A stretch of 64,000 bases of DNA from Synechococcus sp. PCC 7336 (GTDB lineage Bacteria > Cyanobacteriota > Cyanobacteriia > Thermostichales > PCC-7336), in contig NZ_CM001776.1 of assembly GCF_000332275.1 (NCBI RefSeq), positions 2,314,789 through 2,378,788 of the forward strand. The letters run 5' to 3'. The translations under genes were made by a program, and so were the position numbers. Shown here piece by piece: positions 16,802 to 25,677 of this stretch; positions within the stretch are counted from its first letter, which is position 1; every line of letters begins with the position of its first letter. The notes under the pieces were generated by a model. That model saw only the letters and a program-made list of their open reading frames with translations, was not told where the DNA came from and did no database searches.

Positions 16802-19800
16802 CTACAACACCGCACTGGTATTCAAGGCAATCAACTGCTGGAACGCCTCATTATCCAACTCCGTCAGCCAAGACTCATCCGATCCCACTACAGCCCCCGC
16901 TAATTTTTTCTTGTCCTCAATCATTTCGTCAATCCGCTCCTCCAACGTGCCGATCGCCACAAACTTGTGGACAAACACATTCTTGGTTTGCCCGATGCGA
17001 AAGGCCCGGTCTGTAGCCTGATCCTCCACCGCCGGGTTCCACCAGCGATCGAAGTGAAAGACGTGGTTGGCCTTGGTCAGCGTAATCCCCACCCCGCCAG
17101 CCTTGAGGGAGAGAATAAATGCCGACGGTTCCGTTTCGGGCTCTTGAAACTCGGCAATCATCTGCTCGCGCTTTTTGCGGGAGGTGCCGCCGTGCAGGTA
17201 ATAGGTGTTGAGCAGGTGGTGGTGCCGCAGGTAGTGCTCCAACGCTTCGCCAATCTCGGTAAATTGCGTGAAGATCAGGAGACTCTCCCCTTCGGAAATT
17301 GCTTCCGCCACCATCTCCGTCAAGCGACTGAGTTTGTGCGATCGCTCTGTTGTAAAGTCGCTGCCATCCTGCAAAAACTGCCTGGGATGGTTGCAAATTT
17401 GCTTCAGTTTCATCAGAGAAGAGAGAATTAACCCCCTGCGACTCATGCCCTCCGCCTGCTCCAGTTCGCCAGAAATTTGCTTGACCACTGCCTCGTACAG
17501 CGATGCCTGCTCTTTGGTCAAATTGCAGTAAACCTTTTGCTCCACCTTGTCGGGCAAGTCTTTGATGATGTTGCGATCGGTTTTCATGCGCCGCAAAATA
17601 AACGGCTCCACCAATTTTTTTAAGGTAGCAGATTGGCGCAGATCGCTGTTCTTTTGAATGGGAATTTCAAATGACTTGCGGAATTGAGTTTGATTGCCCA
17701 GATAGCCGGGGTTGAGGAAGTTGAAGATCGACCACAGATCCATCAGGCGATTTTCGACCGGCGTTCCCGTTAGGGCGAGGCGATGGCGAGCCGACAGTTT
17801 GAGAATGGCTTTGGTCTGAGCGGCTTTGGGATTCTTGATGTTTTGGGCCTCGTCCAAGACAATGCGATGCCACTCCACGGCATTCAAAAGTTTCTGGTCT
17901 TTGCGAGCCAATGTGAAGGACGTGATGATGACGTCATATTCGTCATAAAGCTTCTGAAACGCCGCTTCATTCGTATTGCGATTGCTGCCGTGGTGAATGG
18001 CCACGCACAGGTCGGGGGCAAATTTCTCAATTTCCCGCTTCCAGTTCCCCACTACTGATGTGGGTACCACCAGCAGCGTCGGCAGTATCGGACGCTCTTC
18101 CTCTTGCTGCTGCACCTCTGCTTGCTGCTGTACCTCTTCCCGTTCTTGCACCAAGCGGGCAATCACCTGAATGGTTTTACCCAAGCCCATATCGTCCGCC
18201 AGACAGCCATTCAAACCCAGATTTTCCAAATAGCTCAGCCAGGACAAGCCCCGTTGCTGATATTCCCGCAACGTGCCTTGCAAGTTTTCGGGGTTGGGCA
18301 AAACCTCCAGTTTGCTGGGATCTCGCAGTTGGTCCATCCAGTCTGCCAAGGCGCGATCGCGACTCAGATCCAGCTCGATCTCCTCCTGCTGCTGTGCCTC
18401 CAGCTTGACTAGATCCAGCAGCGACATCTCGGAGTCCTCAGGTTGCGATCGCCAGAACTCCAGCATCTCCTTCATCTTGGCGGGATCGATCTCCACCCAT
18501 TCGCCGCGAAACAGCACCAGTGGCGTCTGGGCTTCCACCAATTGTTCCCATTCCTCATTGCTGACCGGTTCGTCCCCAATGGCCAACTGATATTCGTAGT
18601 CCACCAGTTGGTCGAAGCCGAAGTAACTCTTGCTGCCCTTCTGTTTGCCTGCGCTGCTCTTCTGCTTGGGACGCAGCTTTACTTTGGCGCGGCGGCGACC
18701 GGCGGGGGTCCACCAACTGGGCACAATCACCTTGAACCCGGCATCCTCCAACACCCAAGCAAACTCGGTCAGAAACTCGAAGGCTTCTTGCACCTCCAGA
18801 GCCAGACAGAAGGGGGCCATCCGGTCCAATGCCTGCCAGAGGAGAGGATACATGCGGGCAGCGTAGCCCAAATGCACCAGTAATTGCTGCTCGAAATCGG
18901 CCCCGAAGCGATCGCCCACCGTCTGGCGCTCTCCAGCGTCCATTAACCAATAGTCGGCCAACAGCATGCGATGGGAGGGATCTTGGCGATCGGCCACCAC
19001 AAAGAATAATTCCCAGGGCTCGTCCGTGTCGCCGGGGTCTTCCAGTTGAAAGCCCAAGTAAAATGACGTGGCCGTTTGGGTGCGGGCCAGCTTCTGCCGC
19101 CAGTCCTGCCATTGGCGATATAGTTCTAAAGACTGGCGATCGCGCCAGGGATGCTTGCGGTCGGGCTGGAAGCATCCTGCCAATAGAGTGTCGGCAAGCG
19201 TTTTGTCGAATTGGTTCGTGCTGGGGGTATGGGTGACAATATCGTCCAGCAGCACTTCGGAAAAATGCCGCAGTAGGGTTTCTTTATCCCACAACTGAGG
19301 GGTCTTGGGGGCATCGTCGAAGCCACAGGTACAGATTGCAGGCATGTGCTCGACATAACGATGGATATTGGTTTCGTACTGCTCGGAAACAAACTCCCAA
19401 GTGGGATATAGCTCGAACTCGGGCTCACTTTTTTTGCGGCGGCCCTTGCTTTTGGGGGCAGACAGTTCGCGGTATCGCAGGGCCGGGATGTACTGGTCTT
19501 TAAAGATCGCCTGTGCGAACGCGCGCGTGTAGTGATACCAAAACAGCAAATCGTTCCCGAATTGCACTTCTGCCGATTGGTGCAAGGCAATAAAGTGCAA
19601 GTCGTTCAGCAGTTTGATGGCAGGAATCGCGTCCCGGTATTCACGCTGTCCGGTTTTAACGCGGGTTTTGACTTCATAGCAATCCACTTCCCACAGTTGC
19701 CAGTCCGCCGCCTCCGGCCAATCGGCTTCCCAATAGCGGGCGAGTTCGGGGGAGGGCAGGGGTTTGTCGGAGCCGCTGGGCAAGTGGAAATATTTGGGGG

Positions 19801-20014
19801 CGATCGCTTCTGCAACGAGGCGATCGCTACCGAGGCGCAGTTCCCCACTCAACCAAGTGACCAGTTCTGCTTTCTCTAACTGAAAGGGATGGCGACCCGC
19901 CACTCTTTTGCGCCGCTTTTGGGGTTCGGCAGTTTCAGCCCAGAGATAAAACTCTCCAGTTTGGATAAAGTCGCTGCCACTGTGGGGAATCCAGGTGCCG
20001 TGCAGTATTTTCAT
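16802..20014 (-). CDS. SNF2-family helicase (HepA-like)
   Basis: 1070 aa; cytosolic DNA translocase. The N-terminal half carries the bacterial SNF2-associated region (EFLTEFAWVLEDAGFKVIVPSWW). The helicase core starts near residue 600: DDMGLGKT (Walker A), VVPTSVVGNWKREI, VLDEAQNIKNP (motif II), ALTGTPVENRLMDLWSIFNFL, then the C-terminal RecA lobe (LLIFTQFTEIGEALEHYL, SLKAGGVGITLTKANHVFHFDRWWNPAVEDQATDRAFRIGQ). All core motifs are present and uninterrupted. It is co-directional with the SWIM-domain gene downstream. Confidence 0.95.
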   Translation of the reverse strand: MKILHGTWIPHSGSDFIQTGEFYLWAETAEPQKRRKRVAGRHPFQLEKAELVTWLSGELRLGSDRLVAEAIAPKYFHLPSGSDKPLPSPELARYWEADWPEAADWQLWEVDCYEVKTRVKTGQREYRDAIPAIKLLNDLHFIALHQSAEVQFGNDLLFWYHYTRAFAQAIFKDQYIPALRYRELSAPKSKGRRKKSEPEFELYPTWEFVSEQYETNIHRYVEHMPAICTCGFDDAPKTPQLWDKETLLRHFSEVLLDDIVTHTPSTNQFDKTLADTLLAGCFQPDRKHPWRDRQSLELYRQWQDWRQKLARTQTATSFYLGFQLEDPGDTDEPWELFFVVADRQDPSHRMLLADYWLMDAGERQTVGDRFGADFEQQLLVHLGYAARMYPLLWQALDRMAPFCLALEVQEAFEFLTEFAWVLEDAGFKVIVPSWWTPAGRRRAKVKLRPKQKSSAGKQKGSKSYFGFDQLVDYEYQLAIGDEPVSNEEWEQLVEAQTPLVLFRGEWVEIDPAKMKEMLEFWRSQPEDSEMSLLDLVKLEAQQQEEIELDLSRDRALADWMDQLRDPSKLEVLPNPENLQGTLREYQQRGLSWLSYLENLGLNGCLADDMGLGKTIQVIARLVQEREEVQQQAEVQQQEEERPILPTLLVVPTSVVGNWKREIEKFAPDLCVAIHHGSNRNTNEAAFQKLYDEYDVIITSFTLARKDQKLLNAVEWHRIVLDEAQNIKNPKAAQTKAILKLSARHRLALTGTPVENRLMDLWSIFNFLNPGYLGNQTQFRKSFEIPIQKNSDLRQSATLKKLVEPFILRRMKTDRNIIKDLPDKVEQKVYCNLTKEQASLYEAVVKQISGELEQAEGMSRRGLILSSLMKLKQICNHPRQFLQDGSDFTTERSHKLSRLTEMVAEAISEGESLLIFTQFTEIGEALEHYLRHHHLLNTYYLHGGTSRKKREQMIAEFQEPETEPSAFILSLKAGGVGITLTKANHVFHFDRWWNPAVEDQATDRAFRIGQTKNVFVHKFVAIGTLEERIDEMIEDKKKLAGAVVGSDESWLTELDNEAFQQLIALNTSAVL

Positions 20015-20143
20015 TGTGTGAATGTCTTCTCGTGAATGTCCTCGTTCCTCAAGGGACTTGCGGGTTAATCGAGTACCGATCGCCTCGTTCGAGACTGGAT
20101 TCTTCTCCCGATTGGCATTCTAGTGAAACGAATAACAATAGTT

Positions 20144-21049
20144 TCAGAGGTTTTTCTGGAAATCTTCTAGGTTGGTTGCATCTAATGCAGCATCAAGAAG
20201 TTCTTCCAGTCGTTCTGGATTGGCGATCGCCTTTAGCGATGTCGAGAGGGCTTGAGGGAGCGGTCCAAACTGATGGGATAGGAGACGGACGAGCATCCGC
20301 TGCCCTTCTTCTGCCTTCCCGCGAACTTTGCCTCTAGCCTCGCCTTCAGCCTCGCCTTCAGCTTTGCCCCTTTCTTCAGCTTCGCGCAGCCAATCCCTCA
20401 ATAGGGGAGACTCCATCAGATCCAACATTTTTCTGCTCCTGAGGAATTCTTCGATCGCATCCCGCCCCCTCGGCTGGAGCGAGCTCAACAGCACTGCCAC
20501 CGCTAGCAAATCCTGTTGCCTCGATTTTACTTCTACTCGCTCGGAAATGGCTGCTTCACAAGCCTCAAGCCGTTCCTTCAACTGGTTCGGCGGTCCCATC
20601 AAGGGCACCAAGGGGAGCAGGCCCGGACAATCGCCGACTAAAATCGCCTCTGGATCTTGTTCCCATAACGGGAGCAGTTTATATTGAACTCTCGTTCCAC
20701 CGCAGGCATAGAAATCGGGCATCTCCCGAGCCGCTTTGCTGTCCTCCAGCAGGATTAAGATCTGGGTCGGTGCTTCGCCATAGTTGAGCATGATAAACAG
20801 CGAATATTCAGCCATGCGCAGCGGCATCTCCACCAAAGGCCGACGCTGAAACTCGATATGAAGGATGCCTCGCCTCCCAGCGGGGGTGGCATAGCGGATA
20901 ACGATATCTGCTCGTCGCTCGCGAGACGTAAACACTGAATTGACGATCTCCTCCACCCGAGCTCCCTCGCCCACCAGCCATTGGAGAAAGTCCTGACAGT
21001 AATCACCTACCAAGCTGCGCAGGTTGATGTCGTACTCATTGCGGTCCAT
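20144..21049 (-). CDS. Rpn/PD-(D/E)XK-type nuclease with DUF4351-like tail
   Basis: About 301 aa from the ATG at 21049 (MDRNEYDINLRSLVGDYCQDF). The N-terminal half looks like the recombination-promoting nuclease / transposase-31 family: F.SRERRADIVIRYATPAGRRGILHIEFQRRP contains the nuclease-core pattern of D and E-x-Q. It is followed by an alternating Glu/Lys/Gly-rich stretch (EERGKAEGEAEGEARGKVRGKAEE) and a C-terminal RMLVRLLSHQFGPLPQAL...LEELLDAALDATNLEDF of the DUF4351 type. Many cyanobacteria hold numerous copies of this family; its role is not settled. Confidence 0.82.
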   Translation of the reverse strand: MDRNEYDINLRSLVGDYCQDFLQWLVGEGARVEEIVNSVFTSRERRADIVIRYATPAGRRGILHIEFQRRPLVEMPLRMAEYSLFIMLNYGEAPTQILILLEDSKAAREMPDFYACGGTRVQYKLLPLWEQDPEAILVGDCPGLLPLVPLMGPPNQLKERLEACEAAISERVEVKSRQQDLLAVAVLLSSLQPRGRDAIEEFLRSRKMLDLMESPLLRDWLREAEERGKAEGEAEGEARGKVRGKAEEGQRMLVRLLSHQFGPLPQALSTSLKAIANPERLEELLDAALDATNLEDFQKNL

Positions 21050-21120
21050 CAGACAGAGGTCAGAAGATGAGGTGTTTCGCTCCAGAGTCGCTGACTGGCT
21101 GTACGTTTGGCAATATCTCA

Positions 21121-22035
21121 TCACATCTTTGCTAACACCCACTCCCGCACCAGTGCATTCACCTGCTCGGGCACCTCATCGTGGGGACAGTGACCGGCCT
21201 CGAGAAAGTGCTCGGTCAATTGAGGATAATACTGGCGAAATTGCTGCGATCGCCTCCTGACATCCATCCACGGGTCCCCCTCCCCCCACAACAGCATGAG
21301 CGGACAGCCCATTTGGCCGAGCAGCTCGTCCACTCTGGCCCCCTGACGGGATTTGAACACTGCAGCAAAGACCTTGGCGGCTCCTTTGTCGCAGGAGGGG
21401 CGGTAGATGTCTTCCACTAGGCGATCGGTGACAGCCGCGCGATCGCAATACACCTTCTCCAAGGTTTTGCGAATCACAGACTTGCGGCGCACGTACTGAA
21501 ACAGTAAAAAGCTGGCCCAAGGCTGCAAGAGAATTGCCTTCGTCAAACTCCCCATCCATTGGCCTATGGGGTTTCTAGATGGTTCTGGTGCAGTGCTCGC
21601 AAACGGTCCGGCACTATTGAGCAACACTACCCCTGCTGCCGACTCGGGACGCTGTGCGGCTACGCATAACGACGCGTATCCCCCCAAAGAGTTGCCTAAC
21701 AGTACGGCGGGCCGACCAATAACTTCCTGAACGAAATCGCTTAACTGATCCCGCCACAAATCGCCACTGTATTGAATGTTCGGCTTGGCCGATCGCCCGA
21801 ACCCCAACAGATCGATTGCCCAGACCTCAAACGCCTCGCTCAGGGGACCGAGATTGTTGTGCCAGTGGTCGGTAGAGGCTCCAAACCCATGTACGCAAAG
21901 GAGTGGCGGGCGATCGGGGCGAGGTTCCCCAGATCGAACGGCGTAGATATTGCAATCTCGCCAGCTCCAGATTTGGGCCTTGCGAGCAGCAGAGACGCAA
22001 GCGCGATCGTTAAGAGAATCCAAAATTTCCTCCAT
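21121..22035 (-). CDS. Alpha/beta-fold hydrolase
   Basis: 304 aa. The catalytic triad is visible: nucleophile Ser in GNSLGG, Asp in WGEGDPWM, His in AGHCPHDEVPE. The oxyanion motif is VHGFGAS. The sequence around GNSLGGYASL and VVLLNSAGPF resembles the plant and cyanobacterial branch that includes pheophytinase and chlorophyll dephytylase, so an ester of a pigment or lipid is a reasonable but unproven substrate. No signal peptide. Confidence 0.85.
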   Translation of the reverse strand: MEEILDSLNDRACVSAARKAQIWSWRDCNIYAVRSGEPRPDRPPLLCVHGFGASTDHWHNNLGPLSEAFEVWAIDLLGFGRSAKPNIQYSGDLWRDQLSDFVQEVIGRPAVLLGNSLGGYASLCVAAQRPESAAGVVLLNSAGPFASTAPEPSRNPIGQWMGSLTKAILLQPWASFLLFQYVRRKSVIRKTLEKVYCDRAAVTDRLVEDIYRPSCDKGAAKVFAAVFKSRQGARVDELLGQMGCPLMLLWGEGDPWMDVRRRSQQFRQYYPQLTEHFLEAGHCPHDEVPEQVNALVREWVLAKM

Positions 22036-22282
22036 ATCTTAACGATATTGTAACTTCACTTCTTATTTAGCAAGGGACTGTAATAGAGGCTCGGAGCCTT
22101 GTCAGATAAGCTCCTTAAGGGTTTCACCTTGGCTGGAGAAGGGCGAAATCGGGATTTTTGGCTGGCTCCACCCCGGTGCGAGTCTGCAGTACGTTAACTT
22201 ATGTGCGGCGCTTTTTGAGTAAAATGTAAAGGATTAATAACTTCGTTGCCCCGAGCTCTCCGTGCAAAGAGTTTCCACTGGT

Positions 22283-22663
22283 ATGTCCTTCTCGCTAGCG
22301 CCAAGCCAATGGAGGCAAGCAATAGCTGCAATGGGTATTGTTTTGTTGCTAGGGACTTTACTGTATTTTGGAATTGGCCGCTGGCACCAACCCGATTCCT
22401 ATACTCTTGCCGTGCTCCAGCTCACTGGCGATCCGGCCAAAGGGGAAACGCTATTTGCGATGAATTGTGCTGGCTGTCACGGTACAACGGCAGAGGGTCA
22501 TGTCGGCCCTAGTTTGCATGGCGTCACCGATCGCCGTTCCGATATTGCTTTAATCGAGCAGGTCACTAGCGGCAAAACGTTGCCAATGCCCCAGTTTCAG
22601 CCCGAACCCGAAGCGATGGCCGACCTGTTGAGTTATCTGAAAACTCTGTCGCCGCGACCTTAG
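22283..22663 (+). CDS. cytM: Cytochrome cM
   Basis: 126 aa, with an N-terminal hydrophobic signal or anchor (AIAAMGIVLLLGTLLYFGIG) and one class-I c-type haem site CAGCH followed by GPSLHGVTDRRSD. The likely axial Met lies in TLPMPQF, near the C-terminus. Length and layout fit cytochrome cM, a low-abundance membrane-bound cytochrome linked to respiration and stress metabolism in cyanobacteria. The ATG at 22283 is preferred over a GTG seven codons upstream. A 30-aa ORF follows after 22 bp. Confidence 0.85.
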   Translation: MSFSLAPSQWRQAIAAMGIVLLLGTLLYFGIGRWHQPDSYTLAVLQLTGDPAKGETLFAMNCAGCHGTTAEGHVGPSLHGVTDRRSDIALIEQVTSGKTLPMPQFQPEPEAMADLLSYLKTLSPRP

Positions 22664-22685
22664 ATATCCGTAAGAGGTCCGAGAT

Positions 22686-22778
22686 ATGAAGTTTCTCAAT
22701 TCCAAAATTTTCTGGGAAGCGATCGGGTGGTGCTTGCTTCTGGGGTTCGTCTGGCTTATCTCGGGTATCGGACATTAG
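22686..22778 (+). CDS. Single-span 30-aa membrane peptide downstream of cytM
   Basis: An ATG with AAGAGG 8 nt upstream starts a peptide opening MKFLNSKIFWEAIGW, then a hydrophobic run (CLLLGFVWLISGIG) and a terminal His. Size and topology resemble small subunits of photosynthetic and respiratory complexes, but I do not recognise it as PetL/M/N/G, PsbN, Psb30, CydX or CcoQ. The short distance to cytM suggests co-translation and possibly a partner of cytochrome cM. Confidence 0.6.
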   Translation: MKFLNSKIFWEAIGWCLLLGFVWLISGIGH

Positions 22779-22787
22779 TCGATCGCG

Positions 22788-24365
22788 CTAAGTAGAGGGC
22801 GATCGCTTCATCAACTGCTCGAACAACCGACCGAATACAGTCCGAAACTGCCGCGCCTTCTCTTCGCTCGCGCTCCCCCCCACCGCCATCTCTGCTAACA
22901 AATCCTTCAACTCGCCCAGAATGTATCCTTCCTCGATGGATACCTCGTTATCCGCATAAATCACCCGTTGCAGCAGCGCCAACAGACGTTGCCGCTCTGC
23001 CAAGGCAGGGTGTGCCTCCAAATATTCCTGCAAATAGCGGCGGTAGGTCGGGGCGGGAACTGGCGTTTCTAGCAGTAGGCGGACATCGGGATGGGCGGCT
23101 AGCCCCAACTCGTCCACAATTTGATGAATCGGTGCCAACTCCTCCGGCTGCAGCGTACCGTCCGCCCAAGCCGCCCCCAACACCACCTTCAACACCAGTA
23201 AATCTCTCGCCTGCGCATCGCCAGCCATCGCGGATTCCCAACCTTCGTGAGGTCTAGCTTGACATACTTGTGATAGCTCGCAGCCAATCGCTTCGCCAAT
23301 CGTCTCAAACCCGTGCCGATCGAGCTCCTGCAGTAACCCCCGCACAATTTGACTCGCTAACCCCGGTCCGCGATACACCAACCCCGTATAGAGCTGCACT
23401 AGACTCGCCCCGGCCGCAATCTTCTCCCAAGCCGCCTGGGCAGAGTCAATGCCACCCACCCCCACGATCGCCAGTTTCCCCTCTGTTTGCCGATAGATAT
23501 AGCGAATTATCTCCGTCGATCGCGCTCTGACTGGCGGCCCACTCAACCCCCCAGCCTCCCCTGCAGGGGAATTGCCTGTGGAGGCGATCGCCTTTGTGCG
23601 CAACCCCGCTCGACTCAGCGTCGTATTCGTGGCGATGATGCCCGCAATCTGGCAATCGGTCGCGATTTCGAGCACTTCGTCCAGTTGGGGCCAAGTCAGA
23701 TCGGGGGCGATTTTGACCAGCAAGGGCTTGCGATCTCGGTTGTGCGCCTGCAGGGCTGTGAATATTTCCGCAAGGCTGGCCTTAGCTTGGAGCGATCGCA
23801 GCCCTGGCGTATTGGGAGAACTGACATTGACGACAAAATAATCGCCGTAGGAATAGAGCAATTGGAAACTGGTCAGATAATCCGCCGCGGCCTCTACTAA
23901 TGGCGCCAGCTTCGATTTACCCAAGTTGATGCCCACCGGATAGCCCGCCGGACGGTTGGGTTCGGCAGCCAGACGGGCGGCGATCGCTTCTGCCCCCAGA
24001 TTGTTGAAGCCATAGCGGTTGATAACGGCTTCATCGGCAGGCAAGCGAAACAGGCGCGGCTGAGGATTGCCCGCTTGAGGGAGGGCAGTGATGGTACCGA
24101 CCTCGCAGAATGAAAACCCTATCCGAGGCCAAAAAGCAATCGCTTCTGCATTTTTATCGAACCCTGCCGCCAAGCCGATGGGATGCTGAAAGGTCAAACC
24201 CCACAGCGTTTGGTTCAATCGCCGATCGGCAGGGGCAGCAAAGGGTTGGGCTAGGAGTTGCAGAGAAGGGGTACGGGCCAGCAGGCGGGCTTGGGCGATC
24301 GCCCAACGGTGCAGCCATTCGGGGTCGAGACGAAACAGAAGGGGGCGGACAATGTGTGGATACAT
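22788..24365 (-). CDS. pyrD: Class-2 dihydroorotate dehydrogenase fused to a TerB-like domain
   Basis: 525 aa. Residues 1-~370 are quinone-dependent PyrD (dihydroorotate to orotate, pyrimidine synthesis, membrane-associated). Visible landmarks are GLAAGFDKNAEA, NRYGFNNLG, the class-2 catalytic Ser in VNVSSPNTPGLR (about 180-190), ATNTT, GGLSGPP and VGVGGI. Residues ~383-500 are extra: a helical domain with two similar acidic turns (AAWADGTLQPEEL and VIYADNEVSIEEG), the pattern of TerB/tellurite-resistance-like domains. The ATG at 24365 is chosen because MYPHIVRPLLFRLDPEWLH is the family start; a 48-codon upstream extension is not conserved in style. Confidence 0.9.
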   Translation of the reverse strand: MYPHIVRPLLFRLDPEWLHRWAIAQARLLARTPSLQLLAQPFAAPADRRLNQTLWGLTFQHPIGLAAGFDKNAEAIAFWPRIGFSFCEVGTITALPQAGNPQPRLFRLPADEAVINRYGFNNLGAEAIAARLAAEPNRPAGYPVGINLGKSKLAPLVEAAADYLTSFQLLYSYGDYFVVNVSSPNTPGLRSLQAKASLAEIFTALQAHNRDRKPLLVKIAPDLTWPQLDEVLEIATDCQIAGIIATNTTLSRAGLRTKAIASTGNSPAGEAGGLSGPPVRARSTEIIRYIYRQTEGKLAIVGVGGIDSAQAAWEKIAAGASLVQLYTGLVYRGPGLASQIVRGLLQELDRHGFETIGEAIGCELSQVCQARPHEGWESAMAGDAQARDLLVLKVVLGAAWADGTLQPEELAPIHQIVDELGLAAHPDVRLLLETPVPAPTYRRYLQEYLEAHPALAERQRLLALLQRVIYADNEVSIEEGYILGELKDLLAEMAVGGSASEEKARQFRTVFGRLFEQLMKRSPST

Positions 24366-24526
24366 GCAGTCAGCAATTGAGGCTTGGGCTAGGATTGTGG
24401 AATTAGAGTTCGAATCGGCACTGTCTAGCCTAGCAGCGGAGTCCGATACAGCCACGACTGCAACACTCAACTCGCCCCGCTCTCGACTGATTTTCACTCG
24501 CACTCCCAAGCACTAGGAGACACAAT

Positions 24527-25552
24527 ATGGCTCTCCACGCCGAATTGCATCGCCATCTGGGTGGTTCCGTCGTTCCCCGCATTCTCTGGCGCTACCTGCA
24601 CCGCCAAGACGCGCCTCTAGCCCGAGACTATCCCGACTATGCCGATTTCGAAGACTATTACACCCGCCCCCGCAAGACTCTCGATGAATATCTAGAGTTG
24701 CACTCGTTAGTCGAAAGCGTTCAAACCTTAGAGACACTTCCCTACTTCATCTGCCGACTTTTGAGGGGAGCTTATGTGTTTGAGGATTTGGCCTATCTCG
24801 AAATTCGCTATACCCCCTATCTGCGTACCGATCCCAGCCTCGCTGAAGCCGATCGCCTGCGGCAGATGCACCAAATTATTGAGGTTGTGGCTGAAGCCAC
24901 TCGCCAAACCGATTACCCCATCGTCACCAGCCAAATTCTCTGCTTGCACTCGCGACTGCCCGAGCGGGTAAACCGGGCCATCGTCGAAGCCGCCGCCAGC
25001 CACGCGTCCGTCTGTGCAATTGACCTAGCCGGGGGAGATAAAGCTTATCGCGATCGCATGCCCGAATGGGTGGAACTCTACAAATCTGCTCTGGCCCGAG
25101 GTCTGAAAACCACCGCTCACCTATACGAAACTCCCGACGGCTGCTATCCAGAGCTACTGCCCTACGTCTCCCGCATCGGCCACGGCATCCAGATTCCGCT
25201 GCTCCAGCCCGAACTCTTGCCCGCCTTGGCCAAGCGCAACCAGTGCTTGGAGATCTGTCCCACCACCTATCTCAAAACGGGGACACTCTCCACATTGGAA
25301 CCGCTCAAACAGGTGTTCGATCGCTGTTTCGACGCTGGTGTCGATATTGCCATTTGCACCGATAACGCCGGACTGCACAACGTCCGCCTGCCGTTTGAAT
25401 ACGAAAATCTACTCACCCTCGACATCATTGACTTCTCCCAACTGCAGCAGTGCCAGTCTGCTGCTTTTCGTCATGCCTTTGCCTGGCCCCACTCCAAGTC
25501 CCCTGCCGAGGCACTGCGAGATGGTTCGGTTTCCCTGGCGGCTTCTCGGTAG
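24527..25552 (+). CDS. Adenosine deaminase-like metallohydrolase
   Basis: 341 aa of the adenosine/AMP deaminase family. The Zn site His-x-His is at the very start (AELHRHLGGS). ICAIDLAGGDKAYRDR matches the GxE/D substrate block, and RIGHGIQ supplies the third His region. Two canonical motifs differ. The family HAGE, with the catalytic Glu, reads AHLYET here (Glu kept). The family TDDP reads CTDNAGLHN, so the Asp that ligates zinc is kept and the neighbouring Asp that holds the purine is Asn. The substrate could therefore be other than adenosine. The gene is divergent from pyrD. Confidence 0.82.
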   Translation: MALHAELHRHLGGSVVPRILWRYLHRQDAPLARDYPDYADFEDYYTRPRKTLDEYLELHSLVESVQTLETLPYFICRLLRGAYVFEDLAYLEIRYTPYLRTDPSLAEADRLRQMHQIIEVVAEATRQTDYPIVTSQILCLHSRLPERVNRAIVEAAASHASVCAIDLAGGDKAYRDRMPEWVELYKSALARGLKTTAHLYETPDGCYPELLPYVSRIGHGIQIPLLQPELLPALAKRNQCLEICPTTYLKTGTLSTLEPLKQVFDRCFDAGVDIAICTDNAGLHNVRLPFEYENLLTLDIIDFSQLQQCQSAAFRHAFAWPHSKSPAEALRDGSVSLAASR

Positions 25553-25677
25553 TATTGGTGTTGCTTTTGCTTCTAGATTGATGCGATGAATGTAAAGATC
25601 GATATATTCAAGCCCAACCGCAAAATTCAGTCTGTCAGAATGAGTGAAACGGTGGTGGGTTTGCGGAGGATCGCTCC

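Noticed and set aside
18555-19175. 206-codon open frame on the minus strand inside the SNF2 helicase gene
   Set aside because: Out-of-phase shadow; the helicase frame is continuous with all motifs.
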